Assembly: GCA_945788155.1 (NCBI GenBank)
Contig: CALZKX010000174.1
Span: forward strand, 1-11,946
Reading direction: 5' to 3'
DNA from: an uncultured Flavobacteriaceae bacterium
GTDB lineage: Bacteria; Bacteroidota; Bacteroidia; Flavobacteriales; Flavobacteriaceae
DNA: 11,946 bases
In this document: piece after piece, positions 1-6,684 of the stretch
Position numbering within the stretch: position 1 is the first letter of the stretch
Layout: each line of letters begins with the position of its first letter
The notes under the pieces: generated by a model
Database searches by the model: none
Seen by the model: only the letters and a program-made list of their open reading frames with translations
Told to the model about the DNA's origin: nothing
Made by a program: the position numbers and the translations under genes

Positions 1-203
1 CCTTTCTTCAAACAAATAAAATCTGCAATATAACTTCCAACTATATGCTGTCTTCTAAATTTGTAACCATCTATTTTTTTTGCACTTAATACATTCCATA
101 ATAGGCTTTCTGCTTGAGTAGGTTGATTGCGCATTTCATTGGCGTAGTCTTTCAAAAGCCCATACAACAAAGGGTCGGCAGTTTTCCAATAATAAGTTCC
201 TTT
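1..203 (-). other. In-frame DUF559 endonuclease domain inserted in MetH (partial)
   Basis: Residues about 413-479 of the folate/cobalamin MetH half do not match methionine synthase. They read as the start of a DUF559 domain, a PD-(D/E)XK nuclease fold related to Vsr: a lead-in helix (ADPLLYGLLKDYANEMR, 421-437), the family's PTQAESLLW stretch (440-448), then GYKFRRQHIVGSYIADFIC (458-476), in which D473 would be the first catalytic acidic residue. The expected E-x-D-G/K part lies past the window. There is no stop and no frameshift between MetH and this segment. The junction falls in the linker between cap and Rossmann domains. No intein block A (Cys/Ser followed by the splicing motifs) is visible at the junction, so I infer a tolerated in-frame insertion or a fusion rather than an intein. 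Its exact left boundary is uncertain by about 5-10 residues. Confidence 0.82.
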
Positions 204-1439
204 TGGGAATTTAGGAGCTTTTTTTGCTTCCTCAATAAAAGGCTGTAAATAAGCGACTGCTTTTTTCATAACCCTAGCGGATTTTACAACTTGAGGCAAA
301 AACATTTTTCCGCTGCCAAAAAGGTCGCCAACCACATTCATTCCTATCATTAAATGCCCTTCGATGACTTCTATTGGTTTTTTTGAAGCTAAATGTGCTT
401 CTTCAACATCTTCAATTATAAAAGCATCAATTCCTTTTACCAAAGCATGTGTAATTCTATCTTGAATACTATCATTTCGCCATTCTAAAACCTCTTCGGT
501 AGTTTCTCTTTTCTGACCTTTTAGAGTTTCTGCAAATTCCAGCAATCTTTCAGTAGCATCCTCTCTTCTATCAAATAATACATCTTCAACACGCTCTAAT
601 AGCTTTTTATCAATTTCATCATAAACTTCCAACATTGCTGGATTCACGATGCCTAAATTCATTCCATATTGAATAGCGTGGTACAAAAACGCTGCATTTA
701 TGGCTTCACGAACCATATCGTTCCCTCTAAAAGAAAAGGACACATTACTAACACCTCCAGAAACATTGGCATAAGGCAGGTTTTTGCGAATCCATTTCGT
801 GGCTTTAAAGAAATCAAGAGCATTTAGTTTGTGCTCATTCATTCCGGTTGCTACAGGAAAAATATTGGGATCGAAAATGATATCTTGAGGTGGAAAGTGA
901 ACAATATCGACTAATATTTTATAGGAACGTTCGCAGATTTCGATTCTGCGTTTGTAAGTATCTGCTTGTCCTTCTTCATCAAAAGCCATCACAATCACAG
1001 CTGCTCCATAACGTTTTACAAGTTTTGCCTGACGAATAAACTCTGTTTCTCCTTCTTTTAAACTAATGGAATTCACAACACTTTTCCCTTGTACTACTTG
1101 TAATCCAGCTTCAATAATGTCCCATTTTGAGCTATCTATCATAATTGGGATACGTGCAATATCAGGCTCTGAAGCAATAAGGTTTAGAAATGTTGTCATG
1201 GCAAACTTGCCATCTAGCATGCCTTCGTCCATATTCACATCCAAAATTTGTGCACCACCATCTACTTGATGTCTTGCAACTTCTAAAGCTTCATTATATT
1301 TTTCTTCTTTTATTAAGCGTAGAAATTTTCTAGAGCCAGTGACATTAGTGCGTTCACCAACATTTATGAAGTTACTTTCTGGAGTAACAACTAATGGTTC
1401 TAGTCCTGATAATGTTAGATATTTGTTTTGTTTATTCAT
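1..1439 (-). CDS. metH: Methionine synthase MetH, folate/cobalamin half, interrupted by a DUF559 domain (3' end outside window)
   Basis: Second polypeptide of a split cobalamin-dependent methionine synthase, which moves the methyl group of 5-methyltetrahydrofolate to homocysteine through methylcobalamin in the cytoplasm. The frame is open for 479 codons from an ATG 8 bases after the first metH gene. Residues 11-40 carry the linker and start of the pterin-binding domain (SGLEPLVV, then NVGERTNVTGS at 26-36); further signatures are DVNMDEGMLDG (67-77), MIDSSKW (100-106), SLKEGE (126-131) and FDPNIFPVATGM (189-200). Residues about 325-402 form the helical cobalamin cap (MFLPQVVKSARVMKKAVAYL, 379-398). 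In the E. coli enzyme the Rossmann B12 domain with its GDVHDIG signature follows at once; here the frame instead enters a DUF559 endonuclease domain from about residue 413. Whether the B12 and reactivation domains follow beyond the edge cannot be seen. The MetH part shows no decay. Confidence 0.93.
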   Translation of the reverse strand, partial: MNKQNKYLTLSGLEPLVVTPESNFINVGERTNVTGSRKFLRLIKEEKYNEALEVARHQVDGGAQILDVNMDEGMLDGKFAMTTFLNLIASEPDIARIPIMIDSSKWDIIEAGLQVVQGKSVVNSISLKEGETEFIRQAKLVKRYGAAVIVMAFDEEGQADTYKRRIEICERSYKILVDIVHFPPQDIIFDPNIFPVATGMNEHKLNALDFFKATKWIRKNLPYANVSGGVSNVSFSFRGNDMVREAINAAFLYHAIQYGMNLGIVNPAMLEVYDEIDKKLLERVEDVLFDRREDATERLLEFAETLKGQKRETTEEVLEWRNDSIQDRITHALVKGIDAFIIEDVEEAHLASKKPIEVIEGHLMIGMNVVGDLFGSGKMFLPQVVKSARVMKKAVAYLQPFIEEAKKAPKFPKGTYYWKTADPLLYGLLKDYANEMRNQPTQAESLLWNVLSAKKIDGYKFRRQHIVGSYIADFICLKK

Positions 1440-1447
1440 CCTATAAA

Positions 1448-2458
1448 TTAGTTCTCGACTGCGCTCGAACAGACAGTTCTAGGTTGATGATTTTGTGTCA
1501 CTTCAGCAATGGCTTTTATGTGCGTTGGACTTGTACCACAACAACCTCCTACAATATTTATTAATCCATCTTGCAGATAATCTTCAATAAGTTGTTGCAT
1601 TTGTTTTGGAGTTTGGTCATATTCACCAAAGGCGTTTGGCAATCCAGCATTTGGATGTGCTGATGTGAAAAAATCGGTCTTGTTTGATAAACGCTGTAAA
1701 TATGGCTTTAACTGTTCAGCTCCAAGCGCGCAATTAAAACCAACACTCAATAAAGGCACATGAGAAATTGACGCTAAAAAAGCTTCAACCGTTTGCCCAG
1801 ATAAGGTTCTACCAGACGCATCTGTAATGGTTCCAGAAACCATGATTGGAATATCTATTTGGCGTTCTTCTTTAACTTCTTCAATAGCAAACAATGCTGC
1901 TTTAGCATTAAGTGTATCAAAGATAGTTTCTACTAAAAGCACATCGACACCTCCATCAATTAAAGCTTCTACTTGTTCTTTATAAGCGACCCTTAACTCT
2001 TCAAAAGTAATAGCGCGATACTCAGGTCTATTTACATCTGGAGATAAACTTGCAGTTTTGTTGGTTGGACCAATGCTTCCTGCTACAAATCTTGGTTTTT
2101 CAGGGTTTGCTTTTGTGAATTCTTCAGCTACTTTTTTTGCAATTTTTGCTGATTCGTAATTGAGTTCATATACCAAATTTTCCATGTTATAATCTGCCAT
2201 GGCTATGGAAGTCCCTGAAAAGGTATTGGTCTCCACAATATCTGCTCCTGCTTCAAAATATTTTCGATGCACTTCAGCTATGGCCTCAGGTTGTGTGATT
2301 GACAGTAAATCGTTATTTCCTTTTAATGAAGTAGGATAATCTTTAAAGCGTTCTCCTCTAAAATCTTCTTCTGAAAAATTATACTGTTGCAACATGGTTC
2401 CCATGGCACCATCAAGCACAAGGATTCGTTTTTGTATTTCTTCTTTAATGTCTCTCAT
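1448..2458 (-). CDS. metH: Methionine synthase MetH, homocysteine-binding half (homocysteine S-methyltransferase)
   Basis: First polypeptide (336 aa) of the split methionine synthase. It binds and activates homocysteine through zinc for methylation by methylcobalamin held on the partner protein. It corresponds to roughly the first 350 residues of single-chain MetH. Visible signatures are LDGAMGTMLQ (15-24), ETNTFSGTS (76-84), GSIGPTNKT (127-135), GFNCALG with zinc ligand C243 (240-246) and GGCCGTSP with zinc ligands C306/C307 (304-311); the spacing equals that of E. coli C247/C310/C311. It is translated just upstream of the folate/cobalamin half, 8 bases apart, in the SAM-I-controlled operon. 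Oddity: the last residues and the stop codon come from a short palindromic repeat (1452-1476), so the tail after about residue 328 is probably not conserved. Confidence 0.97.
   Translation of the reverse strand: MRDIKEEIQKRILVLDGAMGTMLQQYNFSEEDFRGERFKDYPTSLKGNNDLLSITQPEAIAEVHRKYFEAGADIVETNTFSGTSIAMADYNMENLVYELNYESAKIAKKVAEEFTKANPEKPRFVAGSIGPTNKTASLSPDVNRPEYRAITFEELRVAYKEQVEALIDGGVDVLLVETIFDTLNAKAALFAIEEVKEERQIDIPIMVSGTITDASGRTLSGQTVEAFLASISHVPLLSVGFNCALGAEQLKPYLQRLSNKTDFFTSAHPNAGLPNAFGEYDQTPKQMQQLIEDYLQDGLINIVGGCCGTSPTHIKAIAEVTQNHQPRTVCSSAVEN
1452..1476. repeat. Short TCGA-flanked palindromic repeat, copy 1 (in metH 3' end)
   Basis: The segment begins ttctcga, has core ctgcgc, and ends tcgaacagacag. 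Its 12-base core tcgactgcgctc (1455-1466) recurs, reverse-complemented, at 9444-9455 in the leuC 3' end. Its outer ends (ttctcga and tcgaac-gacag) recur at 2471-2520. It encodes the C-terminal residues of the homocysteine half of MetH and sits next to the stop codon. I recognise the motif style as a dispersed flavobacterial repeat; that attribution is from memory. Confidence 0.7.
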
Positions 2459-2470
2459 AAAATCTAATTA

Positions 2471-2520
2471 TTCTCGATACAATTTTATTCTTATCGTCAT
2501 AAAATCACTCGAACTGACAG
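2471..2520. repeat. Long TCGA-flanked palindromic repeat, copy 2 (hom-metH intergenic)
   Basis: This element fills most of the 69-base gap between homoserine dehydrogenase and the first metH gene. It has the same outer ends as the copy at 1452-1476: ttctcga at 2471-2477 and tcgaactgacag at 2509-2520 (11 of 12 bases match). Its interior is different: a 7-bp inverted repeat attttat (2482-2488) / ataaaat (2499-2505) around a 10-base loop. In RNA it would fold into an AU-rich hairpin between two operon genes, possibly affecting mRNA stability; no U-run follows, so it is not an obvious terminator. Confidence 0.65.
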
Positions 2521-2527
2521 ATGTATT

Positions 2528-3610
2528 TTAATTCAAGTTGTTTGATAATTTAATTACATCAGACAGTACACCTCTTGCTGTCACTTGTTTTCCAGCTCCT
2601 GCACCTTGAATCACTAATGGGTTATTTCCATAAGATTCTGTAAATATTTCAAATACAGAATCTGCTCCTTTAAGTTGTCCAATTGCTGAATTTTTTTCTT
2701 CTGAAATCAACTTCACTTCTAGTGTTTTGCTAACAACATCTAATTCACCAACATAACGTAACACTTGATTTTTATATAACTGATTTTTTAATTCCTGAAA
2801 AGGCACATCCAACTCTTTTGTTCTGTTCTTAAACTGATGCAAGGTTGTCTTACCGTTTAATTGTTTTGGAACAAGAGACTCTATTTTGACATCTTGGAGT
2901 TCAGTTTTAATATTAAGCTCTCGTGCTAAAATCAATAATTTTCTTGCAACATCATTTCCAGATAAATCTTCACGAGCATCAGGCTCCGTTAATCCTAACT
3001 TTGCAGCTTCCGATAGTACTTGAGAAAAGGTAGTGTCAGATGCTGAAAATTGATTGAAAATATAGCTCATTGAACCAGAGAAAACACCTTTTATTCTTTC
3101 AATTTTATCGCCTGAATTATATAGGTTTTTAATCGTTTCAATAACAGGCAATCCAGCGCCAACATTGGTTTCGTACAAAAATGATTTATTATGCATTTTT
3201 AATGCCAATCTCAAGGTTTGGTAAAAATCATAACTTAAAGTGTTGGCCACTTTATTTGCAGATACAATATTAAATCCACCTTCGATTAGTGAAATATAAT
3301 TTCGAATGAATGTTGAACTTGCCGTTGCGTCAATAGCAATTAAATTTTCAAACTTTTGATGCTTAACAAATCGTATAATTTCTTCAATTTTATAAGGCAC
3401 TGAAAAGGATTCGAAGTCAGTTTCCCAACTATTTGAAACACTCTCTTTATCATAAAATGCCAATTTTGAATTTGCAACTATTGGTATTTTTAGCTTCAAG
3501 TTTTGGTCCTGTTGCAATCTTGATTTAGTTTCATTTATCTGATAAATCAATGTACTTCCAACTTGCCCTATTCCAAACAAGACAATATGAATGGTTTTAC
3601 TGTTTGACAT
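2528..3610 (-). CDS. hom: Homoserine dehydrogenase
   Basis: Reduces aspartate semialdehyde to homoserine with NAD(P)H, the branch-point step toward methionine and threonine. The 360-aa reading from the ATG at 3610 has the Rossmann dinucleotide loop GIGQVG (13-18), SANK with K120, ETNVGAGLPVI (147-157) and the catalytic segment EPDAREDLSGNDVARK (209-224), where D220 and K224 sit where the family has its catalytic Asp and Lys. There is no aspartokinase domain and no C-terminal ACT domain, so this is a stand-alone, probably threonine-insensitive enzyme. An upstream in-frame ATG (3634) would add 8 residues (MIQLKTNS); I prefer 3610 because the fold starts just after it and the overlap with the preceding gene shrinks to 14 bases. 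The overlap suggests coupled translation. Placement under a SAM riboswitch implies a dedicated homoserine supply for methionine. Confidence 0.93.
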   Translation of the reverse strand: MSNSKTIHIVLFGIGQVGSTLIYQINETKSRLQQDQNLKLKIPIVANSKLAFYDKESVSNSWETDFESFSVPYKIEEIIRFVKHQKFENLIAIDATASSTFIRNYISLIEGGFNIVSANKVANTLSYDFYQTLRLALKMHNKSFLYETNVGAGLPVIETIKNLYNSGDKIERIKGVFSGSMSYIFNQFSASDTTFSQVLSEAAKLGLTEPDAREDLSGNDVARKLLILARELNIKTELQDVKIESLVPKQLNGKTTLHQFKNRTKELDVPFQELKNQLYKNQVLRYVGELDVVSKTLEVKLISEEKNSAIGQLKGADSVFEIFTESYGNNPLVIQGAGAGKQVTARGVLSDVIKLSNNLN

Positions 3611-4772
3611 ACTGTTCGTCTTTAATTGTATCAACTGCCTTAAAAGCTTGTCTTAAATCATTGATTAAATCATTGGCGTCTTCAATTCCGCAAGATAACC
3701 TTATTAAGGAGTCCTTGATGCCTGACTGTAAGCGCTTTTCTCGTGGAATAGAAGCATGTGTCATTTGTGGAGGATGGCATAGCAAACTTTTTACACCACC
3801 TAGGCTTTCAGCCAACTTAAAGTAATCGGTATTGGTTACAAACTTGTTTGCAGTTTCTTGAGTATCTTCTTTTAGTGTGAATGACACAATCCCTCCAAAC
3901 AAACCATTTTGTTGACGCTTTGAAATCTCATGGTTTTTATGAGTTACCAATCCTGGGAAATAAACATCTTGAACAGCTTCATGATTGTTTAAAAATGCAG
4001 CAACAGCAAAAGCATTTTCGCATTGTTTTTTATAACGGATTTCTAAGGTTTCGATTCCACGAATAGTTAAAAAACAGTCCCAAGGACCTAAAATTCCGCC
4101 TGAAGCATTTTGAACAAACTTGAGTTTATCAGATAAGTCTTGAGTTTTAGTAACCACCAATCCAGCAACCAAATCGGAATGTCCACCAATGTATTTGGTA
4201 CCACTATGAATTATGATATCTGCACCTAAACTCAATGGTTGTTGAGCAATTGGACTTGCAAAGGTATTGTCAACAACTAGAAGTGCATTGACACTTTTTG
4301 CAATTTTTGATATTCCTTGAATATCAGACACTTTAAGAGTTGGGTTAGTAGGAGATTCAATCCAGACCAGTTTTGTTTTGCTGCTAATTTTGTTGGCCAC
4401 GTTTTCAGCGTCTGTTGTATCTACATAGTGTACTTTTATTCCAAGTTTTTCGTACACATGTGTAAATAAACGATAGGCTCCTCCATAAATATCATCAACT
4501 GCGATAATTTCATCACCTGCAGATAATAGTTTTAAAACAGAGTCGATTGCTGCTAAACCTGTTGCAAATGCAAAGCCTGAATGACCTCCTTCTAATTTTG
4601 CCACAACATCTTCTAATACTTTACGTGTTGGGTTGTTGCTTCTAGCATAGTCGAAACCTTTGTTTACTCCAGGAGCTTCCTGAATAAAGGTTGATGTTTG
4701 ATACACTGGTACCGAAATTGCTCCAGTGAGTGGGTCACTTGGAATTGAATGAATAATTTTTGTTGCACTCAT
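3597..4772 (-). CDS. metB: Cystathionine gamma-synthase family PLP enzyme (trans-sulfuration)
   Basis: A 391-aa member of the Cys/Met-metabolism PLP family (fold type I), full length for the group. Visible are DYARSNNPTR with Y42 and R44 (phosphate-binding residues contributed to the neighbouring subunit), the GxxA-type cofactor loop FATGLAA (69-75), VVDNTF with D168 pairing the pyridine nitrogen, and SGTKYIGGHSD with PLP lysine K193 (190-200). Family members that share these residues include cystathionine gamma-synthase, O-acylhomoserine sulfhydrylase and cystathionine or methionine gamma-lyases, and sequence alone does not separate them for me. Position as first gene of a SAM-I-regulated operon, overlapping homoserine dehydrogenase and followed by metH, favours synthesis of cystathionine (or directly homocysteine) from an activated homoserine. 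No acyltransferase (metX/metA) and no cystathionine beta-lyase lie in the window, so they must be elsewhere. Confidence 0.92.
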   Translation of the reverse strand: MSATKIIHSIPSDPLTGAISVPVYQTSTFIQEAPGVNKGFDYARSNNPTRKVLEDVVAKLEGGHSGFAFATGLAAIDSVLKLLSAGDEIIAVDDIYGGAYRLFTHVYEKLGIKVHYVDTTDAENVANKISSKTKLVWIESPTNPTLKVSDIQGISKIAKSVNALLVVDNTFASPIAQQPLSLGADIIIHSGTKYIGGHSDLVAGLVVTKTQDLSDKLKFVQNASGGILGPWDCFLTIRGIETLEIRYKKQCENAFAVAAFLNNHEAVQDVYFPGLVTHKNHEISKRQQNGLFGGIVSFTLKEDTQETANKFVTNTDYFKLAESLGGVKSLLCHPPQMTHASIPREKRLQSGIKDSLIRLSCGIEDANDLINDLRQAFKAVDTIKDEQYVKQ

Positions 4773-4787
4773 TTTTCTAATTTTTTT

Positions 4788-4836
4788 GCCTCTCCCAAAA
4801 CTGTTAAAAACAGTTTTGACCTCTCCAAAGGAAAGG
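4788..4836. repeat. Tandem hairpins between the SAM riboswitch and the first met gene
   Basis: There are two adjacent perfect or near-perfect inverted repeats. The first is caaaactgtt / aacagttttg (4796-4805 and 4809-4818, 10 bp, 3-base loop). The second is cctctcc / ggaaagg (4820-4826 and 4830-4836, 7 bp with one G-U, 3-base loop). The motif cctctcc also occurs at 4789-4795, so direct repeats flank the first hairpin, and ggaaagg could pair with either copy. Neither hairpin is followed by a U-run on either strand, so neither is a standard terminator. They end only about 15 bases upstream of the start codon and could affect translation. Confidence 0.6.
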
Positions 4837-4934
4837 TGTAAAGAGCGCTTGATTAATAATTTAATTTAAAAAGCGTACTTAATAGAAAAATGTTATAAGA
4901 AATTACGTGATTACAGATGCGTAATTACGCTTGA
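4837..4934 (-). other. Leader between SAM aptamer and met genes; possible expression platform
   Basis: This AT-rich leader has no convincing ORF. Just after the aptamer's closing helix is the palindrome gcgtaattacgc (4919-4930), which overlaps a 7-bp inverted repeat aattacg (4901-4907) / cgtaatt (4920-4926); the two folds exclude each other. A weaker acgctt (4927-4932) / aagcgt (4871-4876) pairing also exists. These could be alternative structures of the riboswitch, but no GC-rich stem plus U-run is present, so control at translation or by Rho is as likely as intrinsic termination. Function is inferred only. Confidence 0.35.
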
Positions 4935-5054
4935 GTTATCTATCTGAATTGTCGATAAATGAATCGCTTCTTCAAGTAGAATTTAGCACCTTCTTTATTG
5001 CTAAAGGGTTGCTAAGGTTTCATAGGGTCTAATCCCTCCACCTTTCTTGATAAC
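4935..5054 (-). promoter_or_regulatory. SAM-I (S-box) riboswitch aptamer
   Basis: The minus strand reads as a full SAM-I aptamer. P1 closes with GTTATC (5054-5049) against GATAAC (4940-4935), a perfect 6 bp. It continues AAGAAAGGTGGAGGGA (kink-turn side of P2), then the conserved core TTAGACCCTATGAAACC followed by TTAGCAACC, then GGTGCTAAATTC closing P2/P3, and a P4 arm (GAAGCGATTC region) before P1. All S-box landmarks are in order and the size (120 bases) is normal. It lies 162 bases upstream of the cystathionine gamma-synthase-type gene and points toward it, so S-adenosylmethionine should repress the whole met operon. No intrinsic terminator is evident downstream. Confidence 0.95.
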
Positions 5055-5084
5055 ATTTCAGTAAGTTTTTGAACTTTGTGAGCA

Positions 5085-5116
5085 CAAATATTCAAAAAGA
5101 AAACATTAATAACCAA
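5085..5116 (-). promoter_or_regulatory. Candidate Bacteroidota promoter of the met operon
   Basis: On the minus strand TTG (5116-5114) and AATATTTG (5092-5085) resemble the Bacteroidota sigma-A elements TTG and TAnnTTTG. The second box differs from consensus only at its first base, and the spacing of 21 is slightly longer than the usual 19. A start near 5078 would put the SAM-I aptamer at the very 5' end of the transcript, as expected. The promoter lies in the gap just after the stop of the TPR-like gene, so the met operon need not depend on read-through from it. Confidence 0.45.
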
Positions 5117-5133
5117 ATATTTTTCGATTTATT

Positions 5134-6684
5134 TTATTTTTTTTGATTTTTTAATTGAAATTTTTCTCTAATAATAGAATCTACCGATTTATTTTCTATT
5201 TTACTTTCTAACCAAGAAATAACATCTAGATATAAAAAGGCGCGACTTTCATAAGGATGGTCTTGGTAAGTTTTTAGTTTTTTATGAAGTTTGATAAATT
5301 CACCACGCAGTTGATTTGGATAAATATCTCCTAAATTTCTTAAGAATTTTATCATTTCTTTTTGTACTTCATATAAATCCTCCATTCTGATTAAAAACTT
5401 ATACGTACTCCTAATTAAGGCGTCTAAATTATAGTCCAATCCGGCTTCATAATGTGCAACCAGATTTAAAACTCTTGAAAAACAAAGCAAATCTTCACGC
5501 ATTGAGAGTGACTTATTGCTAATAATTTTATCTAAAAATTCAATGCACTTTTTGTTTTCTCCAATTCCAAAATATAAACTTGCGATTTTATAGTAAAACA
5601 CCATAATGTGGTGTTCGTCTATTCTGCTTTTATGCTTTTTTATTCCAGCTAAAACTTCATCTACTATAGGCAAACCTTCATTAAAAGTGCCTTCCATAAA
5701 ATGCAAATTGAATTTGTTAGAATACACGTACAAAAATGTTAAACTCTCAACGTTATCATCTTTTGGAAACCATGTTTCTTTTGTAATTGTTTCCAACTTG
5801 TTAAGTGCCAATTTGAATTTCTCATGATGCCTAATAAAAAATAAAGCTTCGAGTAAATATTGATTTCCTCTTAAAAAAAACACAGGATTTAGCTTCATCA
5901 TTTCAGGGTTTCCATAAAATAAATCCACCCATTTTTTGGAATATTTATAACATGCCAAAAAATCCTGAACCAAAAAACTATACCACAAATACGATTGGTA
6001 TAACCACAATTTTTCACGAAAACCTAAGGTTTTAATATCATATTTAGGAAGTCTATCGTTAAAATATTTTGTCACCTTAACATACTCCTCATCGTTTTTT
6101 ACATAACCCGTTTTTAGAAACAACCCATATAGTTGCAATGATAAATTTGACAATTTACTCGCTAAAATATTTTGTGAATTTAATTCTTTGGCTTGTATGG
6201 TCAACTCATCAGCACGATTACTTATACTTCTAGTAATGTATTGTGATTCAATGATTTTTTCAAGTTCCAAAATTTCATAGGCAATGATTTTTTCTTCATA
6301 ATTTAGAGCTAAGGTTTTTGCCTTATCCAAAATTTTAAGACTCTGTTTATAAAGCCCCTTATGATATAAAATGGTCGCAAAATCCAATTGCTCACGAATT
6401 TGGACTCTAATATTTTGATGCAAGGGATTTAGTCTTAAACTAATTAAAATCTGCTTATACAAATGAGCTTTTAAATTAGACAACTGTTGCTTTTTTACTA
6501 TGCCTCTTTTTAAAATGCTCTTTTCATCATATTCATTCATTTTATCCAAAATATTGAACAAGAGCAAAAACTTTGAATCTTCATTAACACCCAATCGACC
6601 AACGTAAAGTTTAAACTGCCGCTTTTCAGATTTAGACAGTGACTTCACTAATATAAATAAATTATCTTTTTGTTCTTTAGTCAT
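5134..6684 (-). CDS. Conserved flavobacterial TPR-like helical protein of unknown function
   Basis: A 516-aa protein with no recognised enzyme motif. It starts with a charged helix, MTKEQKDNLFILVKSLSKSE, followed by KRQFKLYVGRLG; this SLSKSEKRQFKLY-type opening (13-28) is one I associate with a conserved Flavobacteriaceae protein, without a known role. The rest is rich in Leu, Lys, Glu and aromatic residues in a helix-turn-helix rhythm (LYKQSLKILDKAKTLALNYE; YKIASLYFGIGENKKCIEFL), typical of TPR-like solenoids that bind proteins. No signal peptide or membrane segment is visible, so it is probably cytoplasmic. It is divergent from leuA and in tandem with, but separately promoted from, the met operon. 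Base composition matches its neighbours. A link to amino-acid metabolism is not supported by anything beyond position. Confidence 0.85.
   Translation of the reverse strand: MTKEQKDNLFILVKSLSKSEKRQFKLYVGRLGVNEDSKFLLLFNILDKMNEYDEKSILKRGIVKKQQLSNLKAHLYKQILISLRLNPLHQNIRVQIREQLDFATILYHKGLYKQSLKILDKAKTLALNYEEKIIAYEILELEKIIESQYITRSISNRADELTIQAKELNSQNILASKLSNLSLQLYGLFLKTGYVKNDEEYVKVTKYFNDRLPKYDIKTLGFREKLWLYQSYLWYSFLVQDFLACYKYSKKWVDLFYGNPEMMKLNPVFFLRGNQYLLEALFFIRHHEKFKLALNKLETITKETWFPKDDNVESLTFLYVYSNKFNLHFMEGTFNEGLPIVDEVLAGIKKHKSRIDEHHIMVFYYKIASLYFGIGENKKCIEFLDKIISNKSLSMREDLLCFSRVLNLVAHYEAGLDYNLDALIRSTYKFLIRMEDLYEVQKEMIKFLRNLGDIYPNQLRGEFIKLHKKLKTYQDHPYESRAFLYLDVISWLESKIENKSVDSIIREKFQLKNQKK

Noticed and set aside
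1..215. Intein in MetH
   Set aside because: No Cys/Ser/Thr-led splicing block is seen at the MetH junction; the first inserted residues go straight into a helix and the DUF559 core. The right end is outside the window, so this is a judgement, not proof.
1066..1269. Plus-strand 67-aa ORF
   Set aside because: It is antisense to the strongly conserved pterin-binding domain of MetH and resembles no protein I know.
4796..4818. Intrinsic terminator of the SAM riboswitch
   Set aside because: The 10-bp hairpin is perfect, but on the minus strand it is followed by GGGAGAGGC and an A-run, not a U-run, and on the plus strand by acctctcc.
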